Shown here in pieces: positions 18,581 through 27,753 of a stretch of 64,000 nucleotides of DNA. The notes under the pieces are model-generated. The model was given only the letters and a program-made list of their open reading frames with translations, ran no database searches and had not been told where the DNA came from. Positions within the stretch are counted from its first letter, which is position 1. Each line of letters opens with the position of its first letter. Position numbers and translations under genes: made by a program. Origin of the DNA: Knoellia sinensis KCTC 19936 (GTDB taxonomy: Bacteria; Actinomycetota; Actinomycetes; Actinomycetales; Dermatophilaceae); assembly GCF_000768705.1 (NCBI RefSeq), contig NZ_AVPJ01000009.1, positions 82,266 through 146,265 on the forward strand, in the 5' to 3' direction.

Positions 18581-18845
18581 GTGCCGAACTCACCCAATAG
18601 GACGGTTCGGGACACGCGCCCGGGTCGATGGCGTGCCGAACTCACCCAATAGGACGGTTCGGGACACGCGCCCGGGTCGATGGCGTGCCGAACTCACCCA
18701 ATTGGACGGTTGGGAACACAACTCCCGTACCGAACTCACCGAATTCCTCGGTTGGGAACACAGCTCCCGTGCCGAACTCACCGAATTCCTCGGTTGGGGA
18801 CACCCTCAAGATGTGCCCAACCGAGGAATTCGGTGAGTTCGGGAC
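18581..18845. repeat. Cluster of short direct and inverted repeats in the rip1-ispG spacer
   Basis: This occupies most of the 344-base spacer. Two identical 52-bp units (18581-18632, 18633-18684) are followed by a related 42-bp unit (18685-18726) and a diverged 42-bp unit (18727-18768), all beginning GTGCCGAACTCACC or a close variant; the diverged type carries a GAATTC centre. The next copy (18769-18801) faces an inverted copy (18813-18845) across 11 bases, giving a stem of about 33 bp with two mismatches. Another copy lies at 51953-51980 in cobF. No transposase or long open frame belongs to the cluster. It could end rip1 transcription or be a repetitive element of unknown function. Confidence 0.85.
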
Positions 18846-18902
18846 GCCTGGGGTGAGGGTGCGTGGGAAGGGGAGTGGACGGCATACGGGATACTGGGTG
18901 GC

Positions 18903-20063
18903 ATGACTGTTGGTCTCGGTATGCCGTCCCTGCCCGCCCCCGTGCTGGCGCCTCGTCGCAAAACTCGCAAGATCAAGGTCGGCAAGGTTGAGGTCGGGGG
19001 CGACGCCCCCATCTCGGTCCAGTCGATGACGACGACGCCGACGACGGACATCAACGCCACCCTCCAGCAGATCGCCGAGTTGACCGCTTCGGGTTGCGAC
19101 ATCGTGCGTGTGGCCTGCCCGTCGCGCGACGACGCGGAGGCGCTCCCCGTGATCGCACAGAAGTCGCAGATCCCCGTCATCGCGGACATCCACTTCCAGC
19201 CCAACTACGTGTATGCCGCGATCGACGCCGGTTGCGCTGCCGTGCGCGTCAACCCGGGCAACATCCGTCAGTTCGACGACCAGGTCGGCGAGATCGCCCG
19301 CCGCGCCAAGGCCGCCGGTGTCTCGATCCGTATCGGCGTCAACGCGGGTTCGCTGGACAAGCGCCTGCTCGAGAAGTACGGCAAGCCCACCGCTGAGGCG
19401 CTCGTCGAGTCGGCGGTCTGGGAGGCGTCGCTGTTCGAGGAGCACGACTTCCACGACTTCAAGATCTCGGTGAAGCACAACGACCCGGTCGTCATGGTCA
19501 GGGCCTACGAGTTGCTGTCCGAGCGCGGCGATTGGCCCCTGCACCTCGGCGTCACCGAGGCAGGGCCAGCGTTCCAGGGGACCATCAAGTCGGCGACGGC
19601 GTTCGGTGCGCTCCTCTCCAAGGGCATCGGCGACACGATTCGCGTCTCCCTGTCCGCGCCCCCGGTCGAGGAGGTCAAGGTCGGCAACCAGATCCTCCAG
19701 TCGCTCAACCTCAAGCCGCGCAAGCTCGAGATCGTGTCCTGCCCGTCGTGCGGGCGCGCCCAGGTCGACGTCTACACGCTCGCCGAGCAGGTCACCGCAG
19801 GGCTCGAGGGCATGACCGTGCCGCTGCGGGTGGCGGTCATGGGCTGCGTCGTCAACGGCCCCGGTGAGGCCCGCGAGGCCGACCTCGGTGTTGCGTCCGG
19901 CAACGGCAAGGGCCAGATCTTCGTCAAGGGCGAGGTCATCAAGACCGTGCCCGAGTCGCAGATCGTCGAGACCCTCATCGAGGAGGCCATGCGCATCGCT
20001 GAGGAGATGGGCGAGCCCATCGACGAGGAGTCGGCAGGCGCGCCGAGCGTCACTGTCGGCTGA
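18903..20063 (+). CDS. ispG: 4-hydroxy-3-methylbut-2-enyl-diphosphate synthase (flavodoxin type)
   Basis: The 386-residue iron-sulfur enzyme that reduces MEcPP to HMBPP in the non-mevalonate pathway. It has the N-terminal TIM-barrel region ([18 protein letters not shown]-like [10 protein letters not shown]) and the C-terminal 4Fe-4S site with cysteines in SCPSCGR and [10 protein letters not shown]. The ATG at 18903 follows the repeat cluster; the first residues MTVGLGMPS are variable in the family. With dxr upstream it completes two steps of the same pathway. Confidence 0.96.
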   Translation: MTVGLGMPSLPAPVLAPRRKTRKIKVGKVEVGGDAPISVQSMTTTPTTDINATLQQIAELTASGCDIVRVACPSRDDAEALPVIAQKSQIPVIADIHFQPNYVYAAIDAGCAAVRVNPGNIRQFDDQVGEIARRAKAAGVSIRIGVNAGSLDKRLLEKYGKPTAEALVESAVWEASLFEEHDFHDFKISVKHNDPVVMVRAYELLSERGDWPLHLGVTEAGPAFQGTIKSATAFGALLSKGIGDTIRVSLSAPPVEEVKVGNQILQSLNLKPRKLEIVSCPSCGRAQVDVYTLAEQVTAGLEGMTVPLRVAVMGCVVNGPGEAREADLGVASGNGKGQIFVKGEVIKTVPESQIVETLIEEAMRIAEEMGEPIDEESAGAPSVTVG

Positions 20064-20153
20064 GCCGGCCGGTGAGCGGGCGGCATACACGTCGTTCGTG
20101 AATTGATGCACGACCGGCAGATGAACGTCGGCCTCGCCGCCTAGTCTGAATGC

Positions 20154-20999
20154 GTGCTCCGCACCCGCACCCCGGTGAGGTCACTCACCAGAAGCGACGT
20201 CGACGACGCCCTCGAGCTCTGCTCGCGCAATGTCGCGGCGCACGTCTTCGTGGCCGCGCGCATCCTGGAGTCGGTCCCATCGGGGTCCATCGCGTCGGCC
20301 ATGGGAGTGCGTGAGGACGGTCGGCTGACCTCCCTGTGCTGGGCGAGCGCCAACATCGTCCCGGTCGAGTCGACGCCGGCGTCTCGACGGCTCTATGCCG
20401 AGCGTGTCCGTCGTTGGCGCGGTCGCGTGGCGTCCTTGCTGGGCCCGCGCGAAGAGGTGGTCGACCTCTGGGACACATTGGAGCCGCACTGGGGCGCGGC
20501 CCGGGCCACACGGGCGCATCAACCGTTGCTGTCCACGTCGACGCCGCCGTCGGCGTTGGGTGTCGTGCCGGACCCCCGCGTGCGACCGGCTCGGGCGGAC
20601 GAGGTGGACCTCGTGCTGCCTGCGGCGGAGCACATGTTCACGGCCGAGATCGGCTACGCGCCCTACACCGGCTCGCCCCGGGGCTACCGCGGGTCGCTCG
20701 CCGCGCTGATCGCCCGCGGGCACACCTACGTCGTCGTCGAGGACGGCGAGGTGATCTTCAAGACCGACATCGGGTCTCTGGCGTTGGGATGTGCCCAACT
20801 CCAGGGCGTGTGGCTGGCCCCGCGACTCCGCGGTCAGGGGCTGGCCGTGCCCATGCTGGCGGCTGTCATGGAGCAGGTGATGGCTGGACCTGCGCCGATG
20901 GTGTCGCTCTATGTCAACGACTTCAACACGCCGGCGCTCGCGACCTATCGGGCGTTGGGCTTCGCCCCCATCGGCGAATTCACCACCATCCTGCTCTGA
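20154..20999 (+). CDS. GNAT acetyltransferase with N-terminal DUF4081-type domain
   Basis: A 281-residue protein with an N-terminal region of about 130 residues (RSDVDDALELCSRNVAAHVF, typical of DUF4081) and a C-terminal GNAT domain with VWLAPRLRGQGLAVPMLAAVME and SLYVNDFNTPALATYRALGF, the acetyl-CoA-binding and beta-bulge regions. This two-part type is common next to ispG in Actinobacteria. The acceptor is unknown. The GTG at 20154 is the only good start before the family match. Confidence 0.85.
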   Translation: MLRTRTPVRSLTRSDVDDALELCSRNVAAHVFVAARILESVPSGSIASAMGVREDGRLTSLCWASANIVPVESTPASRRLYAERVRRWRGRVASLLGPREEVVDLWDTLEPHWGAARATRAHQPLLSTSTPPSALGVVPDPRVRPARADEVDLVLPAAEHMFTAEIGYAPYTGSPRGYRGSLAALIARGHTYVVVEDGEVIFKTDIGSLALGCAQLQGVWLAPRLRGQGLAVPMLAAVMEQVMAGPAPMVSLYVNDFNTPALATYRALGFAPIGEFTTILL

Positions 21000-21104
21000 C
21001 TCCGCTCACGTGCCATGGCACTGTGGGGGAGAAGGCCCTCGGGAACACCACGGTTGACCAGCGAGTTCCCCTGACGAGGATCCCCCACCATCAAGGAGAA
21101 CCAC

Positions 21105-21347
21105 ATGACACGCGGCGTCATCAAACTTGCAGCCCTGGCTGGACTGGCCAAGCAAGCTCGGGACTACGCCCAGAAGAACCCCGAGTCCGTCTCGTCGACG
21201 ATCGGCAAGGTCGAGGACGCCGTGAGTCGCAAGGTGGGGCCGAAGTACGCCGCGCACGTCGGCAAGGGCGGCAAGGCGATTCGCACGGGACTGGGCATCT
21301 CGTCCGCTCCCCCTGCGCCTGAGGTGCGCAAGCCCTCGACCGACTGA
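21105..21347 (+). CDS. Small basic protein, possibly MT0933-antitoxin-like
   Basis: An 80-residue basic protein with AKQARDYAQKNPESVSSTIGKVEDAVSRKVG and a C-terminal Pro/Ser/Lys tail. The central part resembles actinobacterial small proteins annotated as MT0933-type antitoxins, which have Lys-rich helices, but no toxin gene is adjacent and the match is weak. AAGGAG lies 10 bases before the ATG, which supports real translation. Function is unknown. Confidence 0.5.
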   Translation: MTRGVIKLAALAGLAKQARDYAQKNPESVSSTIGKVEDAVSRKVGPKYAAHVGKGGKAIRTGLGISSAPPAPEVRKPSTD

Positions 21348-21373
21348 GTCGCGATGGCTGGGAGGATGGCGGC

Positions 21374-21775
21374 ATGCTGAAGACGAACCCGCCGCTCGAC
21401 AAGGCCACCATCGGACTCGCCACGCTGTTCCTCACGTCCGGGACCACCCACCTCGTGCGCCCCCAGGTGTTCGAGGGGATCGTGCCCAAGGTGCTTCCCA
21501 AGCGACGCGAGCTCGTCTACGTCAGCGGTGTCGCCGAGATCGTGTGCGCCCTGGGGCTGCTCCACCCCCGCACCCGCAAGGTTGCGGGCCTCGCCAGCGC
21601 GGCGCTGCTCGTCGCGGTGTTCCCCGCCAACGTGCAGATGAGTGCCGACCACGCCAAGCGGGCTCAGCGCAAGGGGGACACGGGGTCCAAGGCGTTCTTC
21701 GCGGGCACTGTGGCGCGCCTGCCCATGCAGTGGCCGATGATCAGGACGGCGCTGCGGGCAGCCGGCCGGCTCTGA
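21374..21775 (+). CDS. DoxX-family membrane protein
   Basis: A 133-residue membrane protein with about four hydrophobic segments and the DoxX pattern: TIGLATLFLTSGTTHLVRPQVFEGIVPK, then GVAEIVCALGLLHPRTR and AALLVAVFPANVQM. The family is loosely linked to redox and thiol homeostasis; the specific role here is unknown. It follows the small basic gene by 26 bases. Confidence 0.75.
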   Translation: MLKTNPPLDKATIGLATLFLTSGTTHLVRPQVFEGIVPKVLPKRRELVYVSGVAEIVCALGLLHPRTRKVAGLASAALLVAVFPANVQMSADHAKRAQRKGDTGSKAFFAGTVARLPMQWPMIRTALRAAGRL

Positions 21776-21800
21776 TCGGGCCTCGCACAGGCGCGACCTC

Positions 21801-22436
21801 TCAGTACAGTCCTTGCGAGTAGGTCGCCCCGTAGTACTTCTCCAGCTCGGCGACGCTGTCGAGCGGTCGGTCGGTCTGGTGCACGATGTTCGCCCGCGAC
21901 GGCACCGCCCCGGGCTGCCATGTCTCCGGGTGCCACAGCTTGCTGCGCATGAATGCCTTCGCGCAGTGACCGAACACCTCGTCGACCTCGACGACCAGCG
22001 CGAGCACCGGCCGGTGACCCTTGACCACCATCTCGTCGAACCACGGAGCATCCGAGACGAGGTGCGCACGCCCGTTGATCCGCAACGTGTCGCCTCGTCC
22101 GGGGATGACGAAGAGCAATCCGACGTGTGGGTTCAGCAGCACGTTGCGGTAGCCATCGGCGCGACGGTTGCCCTTGCGCTCGGGGATGGCAATCGTGCGG
22201 TCGTCGAGGACCTGCACGAAGCCGGCTGGGTCGCCCTTGGGTGAGGCGTCGCACGACCCGTCGGGCGCCGACGTCGACACGACGACGAAGGGCGACGCGG
22301 CGATCCACTGCCGATCGATCTCGAGCAACTCGGAACGCACCTTGTCGCGCGCGGCTTCCGTGGGCTCGCCGAGCAGAGCCGTGAGTTCCTCGTCCGAGGT
22401 GATGCGGTGCTGGGTCGCGTTCTGCACGTCGGTCAT
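21801..22436 (-). CDS. Pyridoxamine 5'-phosphate oxidase-family FMN-binding protein
   Basis: A 211-residue protein of the PNPOx-like split-barrel fold, of the long MSMEG_1061-like type: WIAASPFVVVSTSAPDGSCDASPKGDPAGF, then DRTIAIPERKGNRRADGYRNVLLNPHVGLLF and INGRAHLVSD. Members bind FMN or F420 and reduce or oxidise unknown substrates. It shares a four-base ATGA overlap (22433-22436) with the ATL-HhH gene upstream on the same strand, so the pair is one operon. Confidence 0.82.
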   Translation of the reverse strand: MTDVQNATQHRITSDEELTALLGEPTEAARDKVRSELLEIDRQWIAASPFVVVSTSAPDGSCDASPKGDPAGFVQVLDDRTIAIPERKGNRRADGYRNVLLNPHVGLLFVIPGRGDTLRINGRAHLVSDAPWFDEMVVKGHRPVLALVVEVDEVFGHCAKAFMRSKLWHPETWQPGAVPSRANIVHQTDRPLDSVAELEKYYGATYSQGLY

Positions 22437-22963
22437 GACCTCCACCCCAGCTCGCTCTTGGCCAAGGCATCGTCGAGGATGCCGAGCGCCTTGGGGCCCA
22501 TCCCGTGCAGTCCCGCCACGTCGACACGCGACCACTCGGACAGCTCCTCGAGCGTCGTGATGCCCACGCTCGCCAACGCACTCTGGGCAGGATTGCTCGT
22601 CTTCGGCAGCGGCGTCCCCATGGTTTCGAGTGTAGCGGCGATACGAATCCTGTATGCCGTCGCCAAGGCATCGAGGTCCGCCCGGTAGTCCGCGATCCGG
22701 CAACCCAAACCGTTGCGCTTCACCAGAATTCCCTCATCGGCCCAGTGCGGCCGTGCCCGGTCGAGGAGGTCGCGGGGCAGGTCCCCGGACGCGTTCGTCA
22801 CCCTCCACCACGTGAGACCTTCGCTGTGGTGAGCCATGAACGCGCCCACCTGGCGTGGGCCGATACCGACGATCTTCGCCAGGTCGCCGTAGGACACGAC
22901 CCGTCCGCGCGGAACCAACTCGACGAGCGTCAGCACCCGCTCAATGGTCAGTTCGCTCGCCAT
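22433..22963 (-). CDS. Alkyltransferase-like (ATL) protein fused to helix-hairpin-helix
   Basis: A 176-residue protein whose N-terminal part (about residues 1-95) is the MGMT/ATL DNA-binding fold: VLTLVELVPRGRVVSYGDLAKIVGIGPRQVGAFM. The active-site Cys motif PCHR is replaced by WWRVTNASG, so it cannot accept alkyl groups; ATL proteins instead bind O6-alkylguanine and recruit nucleotide excision repair. The C-terminal part (about residues 130-176) is a helix-hairpin-helix segment, SALASVGITTLEELSEW then GLHGMGPKALGILDDALA. The longer upstream frame is low-complexity and was rejected in favour of the ATG at 22963 (MASELTIERV). Confidence 0.8.
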   Translation of the reverse strand: MASELTIERVLTLVELVPRGRVVSYGDLAKIVGIGPRQVGAFMAHHSEGLTWWRVTNASGDLPRDLLDRARPHWADEGILVKRNGLGCRIADYRADLDALATAYRIRIAATLETMGTPLPKTSNPAQSALASVGITTLEELSEWSRVDVAGLHGMGPKALGILDDALAKSELGWRS

Positions 22964-23165
22964 GAGCGCCAGCCTAGGTGTGCTCGGCCGCGGCTCGCCG
23001 CCCGTGCCGCCGGCGCCGACGCGGCACCCACGGCCAGGCACGCGGAAGCGGACTGAACGGCATACATGGCTCCGACGGGCCTTGTGACCCCACGGCCGCA
23101 CGAGGAGAGTGAACGGTGGTGACGCGCCGGATCGGACTCGTCGCCGGGCCCGCACCTTCGCGCCG

Positions 23166-23191
23166 CCTCGGAAATCCCCCAACCGAGGAGG
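23166..23191 (+). promoter_or_regulatory. Possible hairpin masking the CBS-gene ribosome-binding site
   Basis: CCTCGG (23166-23171) can pair with CCGAGG (23183-23188), and the second arm runs into the Shine-Dalgarno sequence GAGGAGG (about 23185-23191), seven bases before the ATG at 23198. This could limit translation. The six-base stem is short and may be chance in high-GC DNA. The rest of the 234-base spacer (22964-23197) shows only one GGCATAC-type motif at 23057. Confidence 0.3.
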
Positions 23192-23197
23192 TCAGGT

Positions 23198-23617
23198 ATG
23201 ACGACGGCCCGAGACATCATGCACGCAGGCACGCAGTGCATCACCGAGGACCAGACCCTCGACCAAGCCGCCATGATGATGCGCGACCTGGGCGTCGGTT
23301 CGTTGCCGATCTGCGGCAACGACAAGAAGCTGCACGGGATCATCACCGACCGCGACATCGTCATCAAGTGCATCGCCGAGGGCAAGGACCCCAGCATGTG
23401 CACCGCCGCCGAGCTCGCACAGGGCAAAGTCACGTGGGTCGACGCGGAGACGGACATGGCCACCGTCGTCGACATGATGGGTCGAGAGCAGATCAAGCGC
23501 CTGCCCGTCATGTCAGACCACCAACTCGTCGGCATGATCAGCGAGTCGGATCTGGCCAAGCACCTGGACGACAGGCAGCTCAGCACCTTCGTCGAGGGGG
23601 TGTTCGCCAGGCCCTGA
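23198..23617 (+). CDS. CBS-domain protein (Hrp1-like)
   Basis: A 139-residue soluble protein of two CBS domains (about residues 5-62 and 73-132): TARDIMHAGTQCITEDQTL with GVGSLPICG and ITDRDI, then TWVDAETDMATVVDMM with IKRLPVM and GMISESDLA. Such pairs bind adenine nucleotides or similar ligands. It resembles mycobacterial Hrp1 in size and layout, but no hypoxia box was looked for successfully. A strong hairpin follows (23640-23677). Confidence 0.85.
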   Translation: MTTARDIMHAGTQCITEDQTLDQAAMMMRDLGVGSLPICGNDKKLHGIITDRDIVIKCIAEGKDPSMCTAAELAQGKVTWVDAETDMATVVDMMGREQIKRLPVMSDHQLVGMISESDLAKHLDDRQLSTFVEGVFARP

Positions 23618-23639
23618 GCAGGTAGCCACAGCCACCGCC

Positions 23640-23677
23640 CACGTCAGGGGTGCGGAAGGATCCGCGTCCCTGACGTG
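23640..23677. terminator. Strong nested hairpin after the CBS gene
   Basis: A perfect 10-bp stem (CACGTCAGGG at 23640-23649 with CCCTGACGTG at 23668-23677) encloses a GT/GT mismatch and a further 5-bp stem (23652-23656 with 23661-23665) around an AGGA loop. No T-run follows. It lies between the CBS gene and proS and probably ends transcription from the former. Confidence 0.65.
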
Positions 23678-23762
23678 GAGTGCCCCGGAACTCGGGTGAA
23701 CGGCATACGGGGTCGTCGTTATCCTTGGCGAGTTCCCACCTGCTGAAACTTGGAGACCCACT

Positions 23763-25559
23763 GTGGCCATGCGCATGTCCTCGCTGTTCCTGCGAACCCT
23801 GCGTGAGGACCCGGCCGACGCCGAGCTGCCCGGTCACCGCCTCCTCGTGCGCGCCGGCTATGTCCGTCGCGCCGCCCCCGGCATCTACACGTGGCTGCCG
23901 CTCGGGCTCAAGGTGCTGCGGCGCGTCGAGGCGATCGTGCGCGAGGAGATGGACGCCATCGGCGCCCAGGAGCTGACCTTCCCCGCGCTCCTGCCCAGGG
24001 AGCCCTACGAGGCGACGGGCCGGTGGACCGAGTACGGCGACAACATCTTCCGGCTGCAGGACCGCAAGAAGAGTGACTACCTCCTCGGCCCGACCCACGA
24101 GGAGATGTTCACCCTCGCGGTCAAGGACATGTACAGCTCCTACAAGGACCTGCCCCTGTCGATCTACCAGATCCAGAACAAGTACCGCGACGAGGCGCGT
24201 CCGCGCGCCGGGCTCCTGCGCGGGCGCGAGTTCATCATGAAGGACTCGTACTCGTTCGACGTCAGCGACGAGGGGCTGCAGGCGTCCTACGACGCGCACC
24301 GCGAGGCCTACGTCCGGATCTTCGATCGGCTCGGGTTCGAGTACGTCATCGTCGCCGCGATGTCCGGTGCCATGGGCGGCTCGGCGAGCGAGGAGTTCCT
24401 TGCCGTGAGCGCGATCGGTGAGGACACGTTCGTCCGCAACGACGCCGGCACGTATGCCGCGAACGTCGAGGCCGTCGTGGTGCCGCAGGCTGCGCCGGTC
24501 GACGCCTCGGGCGTGCCGGCCGCGCACGTCGAGGACACCCCCGACACCCCGACGATCGAAACGCTCGTGGCCTCGCTGAACGCCAACCATGCGCGTTCGG
24601 ACGGGCGTGAGTGGACGGCCGCCGACACCCTCAAGAACGTCCTCGTCGTGCTCGTGCACCCCGACGGGACCCGCGAGCCCCTCGCCATCGGCGTCCCCGG
24701 TGACCGCGAGGTCGACGCCAAGCGTCTCGAGGCGCAGGTGTCCCCGGCCGAGGTGGAAGCCTTCGAGGCCAAGGACTTCGCCGCGAACCCGTCGCTGGCC
24801 AAGGGCTACATCGGGCCGGGCGTGCTGGGTGAGACGCGCGAGTCGAAGATCCGCTACCTGCTCGACCCCTCGATCGCCGAGGGCTCGGCCTGGGTGACCG
24901 GTGCCGACGAGGAAGGCAAGCACGTGCTCGACCTCGTGCACGGACGCGACTTCGCCGCCGACGGCACCATCCAGGCGGCCGAGGTGCGCGAGGGTGACCC
25001 GAGCCCCGACGGCAACGGCGTCCTCCACACGGCCCGTGGCATCGAGATGGGTCACATCTTCCAGCTCGGCCGCAAGTTCGCCGAGGCGCTCGACCTCAAG
25101 GTGCTCGACGAGAACGGCAAACTCGTCACGGTCACCATGGGCTCCTACGGCGTCGGCGTGTCGCGCGCCGTCGCGGCGATCGCCGAGGGCAATCTCGACG
25201 AGGTCGGGCTGTGCTGGCCGCGCAACGTCGCCCCGGCCGACGTCCACGTCGTCGCCACGGGCAAGAACCGTGAGCGCGACGGCTCGGTCTTCGACAAGGC
25301 TGACGAACTGACCGCCGCCTTCGAGGCGGCTGGGCTCGAGGTCATCTATGACGACCGCGAGAAGGTCAGCCCCGGCGTGAAGTTCAAGGACTCCGAGCTC
25401 ATCGGCATCCCCACGATCGTCGTCGTCGGCAAGTCCCTCGAGAACGGCGTGGTCGAGATCAAGGACCGTCGCTCGGGTGAGCGCCGTGAGGTCGCTGTGG
25501 ACGTCGCGGTCGACGAGGTTCTCGCCGAGGTGCGCCAGGGCCGCGGGGCGAAGGCGTGA
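23763..25559 (+). CDS. proS: Prolyl-tRNA synthetase (bacterial type, with editing insert)
   Basis: Class II aminoacyl-tRNA synthetase of 598 residues charging tRNA-Pro. Motif 1 region [20 protein letters not shown], motif 2 [25 protein letters not shown] (about residues 140-164) and motif 3 [17 protein letters not shown] are intact. The insertion between motifs 2 and 3 (about residues 225-400) is the Ala-Pro editing domain, and the C-terminal anticodon-binding domain follows. GTG 23763 is taken as start; ATG 23769 two codons later is equally possible. Its stop overlaps the HAD gene by four bases. Confidence 0.95.
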   Translation: MAMRMSSLFLRTLREDPADAELPGHRLLVRAGYVRRAAPGIYTWLPLGLKVLRRVEAIVREEMDAIGAQELTFPALLPREPYEATGRWTEYGDNIFRLQDRKKSDYLLGPTHEEMFTLAVKDMYSSYKDLPLSIYQIQNKYRDEARPRAGLLRGREFIMKDSYSFDVSDEGLQASYDAHREAYVRIFDRLGFEYVIVAAMSGAMGGSASEEFLAVSAIGEDTFVRNDAGTYAANVEAVVVPQAAPVDASGVPAAHVEDTPDTPTIETLVASLNANHARSDGREWTAADTLKNVLVVLVHPDGTREPLAIGVPGDREVDAKRLEAQVSPAEVEAFEAKDFAANPSLAKGYIGPGVLGETRESKIRYLLDPSIAEGSAWVTGADEEGKHVLDLVHGRDFAADGTIQAAEVREGDPSPDGNGVLHTARGIEMGHIFQLGRKFAEALDLKVLDENGKLVTVTMGSYGVGVSRAVAAIAEGNLDEVGLCWPRNVAPADVHVVATGKNRERDGSVFDKADELTAAFEAAGLEVIYDDREKVSPGVKFKDSELIGIPTIVVVGKSLENGVVEIKDRRSGERREVAVDVAVDEVLAEVRQGRGAKA

Positions 25560-26314
25560 CCGCAGCCCGTCCGCTCGAGGCCGTCATCTTCGACTGGGGC
25601 GGCACGCTCACGCCCTGGCACAGCGTCGATCTGCCCGAGCAGTGGCGGATCTTCGCCCGCGAAGTTCACGGCATCCCGATCGACTCACCGGACGTGGCCG
25701 AGGCCGACCTCGAGCGGGCCCACGAGCTCGCCGACAAGATCCTCGCCGTGGAGACCGACGCGTGGAAGCGCGGGCGCGAGGACCACTCCAGCGCCAACCT
25801 CGAACAGATCCTCGACGCGGCCGGGGTCGACGCGGAGCACGACAGGCACCACCTCGCGCTCGCGGCCTACCAGGGGTTCTGGGAGCCGCACACGTTCACG
25901 GACCCGCAGGTGCGGCCCCTCTGGGAGGGGTTGCGTGAGCGTGGACTTCGCGTCGGAGTTCTGTCCAACACGATCTGGTCCCGTGAATACCACCGCGAGA
26001 TCTTCGAGCGCGACGGCGTTCTCGACCTCATCGACGGCGACGTCTACTCATCCGAGATCGACCACGTGAAGCCGCACCCGTCGGCGTTCCTCGCGGCCTG
26101 CAGCGCCGTGGGAGTCGAGCCGGCCGCCGCGGCCTATGTCGGCGACCGGATCTTCGAGGACGTCCATGGGCCGCAGCAGGTTGGGATGCGCGCCATCTGG
26201 ATCCCGCACAGCGACATTCCCTCGGACCAGCGCGTCGAGGTCACCGCCGTTCCGGACGCACGCGCCCACGAGTTGCTCGACATCCTCGAGATCGTCGACG
26301 GCTGGCGGGAGTGA
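25556..26314 (+). CDS. HAD-superfamily hydrolase
   Basis: A 252-residue haloacid-dehalogenase-like phosphatase. Motif I starts [15 protein letters not shown] with D and the position of the second Asp replaced by G (DWGGT), motif II is [10 protein letters not shown], motif III is the Lys in VKPHPSAF and motif IV is [12 protein letters not shown]. The DWGGTL form is shared by a HAD subgroup lacking the second acidic residue, so the activity may be a dehalogenase-like or phosphonatase-like reaction rather than a phosphatase. Its gene overlaps proS and the TauE gene by four bases each. Confidence 0.8.
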   Translation: MTAARPLEAVIFDWGGTLTPWHSVDLPEQWRIFAREVHGIPIDSPDVAEADLERAHELADKILAVETDAWKRGREDHSSANLEQILDAAGVDAEHDRHHLALAAYQGFWEPHTFTDPQVRPLWEGLRERGLRVGVLSNTIWSREYHREIFERDGVLDLIDGDVYSSEIDHVKPHPSAFLAACSAVGVEPAAAAYVGDRIFEDVHGPQQVGMRAIWIPHSDIPSDQRVEVTAVPDARAHELLDILEIVDGWRE

Positions 26315-27090
26315 CCGACCCGGAGCTGACGACGGTCGCGCTCATGGCGCTGGCCGGCTTCGTCGCGGGCTGGATCGACGCGGTCGTCGGAGGCGGCGGA
26401 CTCGTCCAGATCCCTGCTCTGATGCTCGGGTTCCCCGGTGCGACGCCTGCTCAGATCCTCGCCACGAACAAGATCGGGTCCATCGCCGGCACGGCCGCGA
26501 GCGCGGTGACGTTCTGGCGGCGCGTCCGCCCGGACCTGCGCACAGCGCTTCCCATGGCGGTGGTGGCCTACTTCGGCGCCATCGGTGGGGCGTTCATCGG
26601 GCTCAACATCCCGAAGTCGGCGTTCAACCCGATCATCCTCGTCATGCTCATCGCGGTCGGCGCCTACACGCTGTTCAAGCCGTCGTTGGGCACGTCGACG
26701 GCGTTGCGCTGGGACGGCACCCGGCACGTGGTCATCGCCATGCTCGTGGGCTTTTTCATCGGTGTCTACGACGGTGCGTTGGGGCCGGGCACCGGCTCGT
26801 TCATGGTCTTCGCACTGGTCGGGCTCATGGGCTACGCGTTCCTCGAGGCCAGCGCCAAGGCGAAGATCGCGAACTTCGCGACGAACCTGGGGGCGTTGAC
26901 GGTGTTCGCTCCGGGTGGGCACGTCATGTGGGAGATCGGTGCCGTCATGGCTGTCGCGAATCTCATCGGTGGCTACGTGGGCGCCCGGACGGCCGTGTCG
27001 CGGGGGAGCGGCTTCGTCCGCGTCGTCTTCGTCGTCGTGGTCGCCGCGTTCATCATCCGCATCGGTGGGCAGGTCCTTGGAATCTGGTGA
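26311..27090 (+). CDS. TauE/SafE-family anion transporter
   Basis: A 259-residue membrane protein of the TauE/SafE (DUF81) family with about eight hydrophobic segments. Family features are VGGGGLVQIPALMLGFPG near residue 25, ATNKIGSIAGTAASAVTF and GFFIGVYDGALGPGTGSFMVFALVG. Members export sulfite, taurine-derived sulfonates or other organosulfur anions; the substrate here is not predictable. The GTG at 26311 overlaps the HAD gene by four bases. Confidence 0.88.
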   Translation: MTDPELTTVALMALAGFVAGWIDAVVGGGGLVQIPALMLGFPGATPAQILATNKIGSIAGTAASAVTFWRRVRPDLRTALPMAVVAYFGAIGGAFIGLNIPKSAFNPIILVMLIAVGAYTLFKPSLGTSTALRWDGTRHVVIAMLVGFFIGVYDGALGPGTGSFMVFALVGLMGYAFLEASAKAKIANFATNLGALTVFAPGGHVMWEIGAVMAVANLIGGYVGARTAVSRGSGFVRVVFVVVVAAFIIRIGGQVLGIW

Positions 27091-27753
27091 TCCTCCCCTC
27101 GAAGCCCTCCTGGCTCGGCTCGAGAGGCTCGTTGAACGGGTGGGCCCGCGGCGTGCCGTTCTGGGGATCGCCGGACCTCCCGGAGCCGGCAAGACGACCC
27201 TGGTGACGCGACTGCTCACGGCCGTGACGGCATACGAGGGATTGTCAGGTCGGGTCGCCCACGTGCCGATGGACGGCTTCCATCTCGCGAACGCCGAGCT
27301 GGAGCGTCTGGGACGCCGGGATCGCAAGGGAGCGCCCGACACGTTCAATGCGATCGCGTATGCCGGCGTGCTGGCGTCCGTGCGCGCGTTGCCGCCCGCC
27401 GTGGTGACGGCTCCGACCTTTGACCACGGGTGCGCGAGCCCGTGGTCGATGGCGTTGTGGTTCCCCTCGGGGCGGATCTCGTGGTGACGGAGGGCAACTA
27501 CCTGTTGCTCGAGTCGGGTGACTGGGCGGGTGTGGCGCCGCTGCTCGATGAGGTGTGGTGGTGCGCGCTCGACGGGGACGTGCGTGTGTCGCGACTGGTG
27601 GCCCGGCACGTCGAGGCGGGGCGCGGGGCCGATGACGCCACGGAGTGGGTCATGCGGTCGGACGAGGCAAATGCTCGCGACGTCGAGGGAGGGGCTGCCC
27701 GGGCTGATGTGGTGTTGGTCGATGGAGTGGTTGTGCGGGAGGGAGATTCGTGA
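27077..27753 (+). pseudogene. P-loop nucleotide/uridine-kinase-like protein, frameshifted
   Basis: Two frames together encode a uridine-kinase-like protein. The first runs from about 27077 (a TTG is the earliest candidate start; the true start is uncertain) with the Walker A GIAGPPGAGKTTLV, VPMDGFHLANAELE and APTFDH. It fails after 27427. The second runs from about 27430 with REPVVDG, LVVTEGNYLLLESGDW and the late SRLVARHVEAGRGADDA lid segment to the stop at 27753. A change to the -1 frame at about 27427 would join them, as if one base were missing. Either a mutation or an assembly error. It overlaps cobK by four bases. Confidence 0.75.

Noticed and set aside
18581..18845. Possible CRISPR array or tRNA-like cluster before ispG
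   Set aside because: Units abut each other with no unique spacers, vary in length and sequence, and one is inverted; no tRNA cloverleaf can be drawn.
18642..20111. Minus-strand open frame of 489 codons over ispG
   Set aside because: It is a frame shadow in high-GC DNA; the plus strand encodes a complete IspG with its iron-sulfur cysteines.
22964..23182. N-terminal extension of the ATL-HhH protein
   Set aside because: It is Arg/Gly/Pro-rich low-complexity translation of a spacer that also holds a GGCATAC motif; ATL homology starts after the ATG at 22963.
23176..23190. Possible remnant of the ispG-spacer repeat before the CBS gene (CCCAACCGAGGA)
   Set aside because: Only 12 bases match, and they coincide with a ribosome-binding site; chance cannot be excluded.
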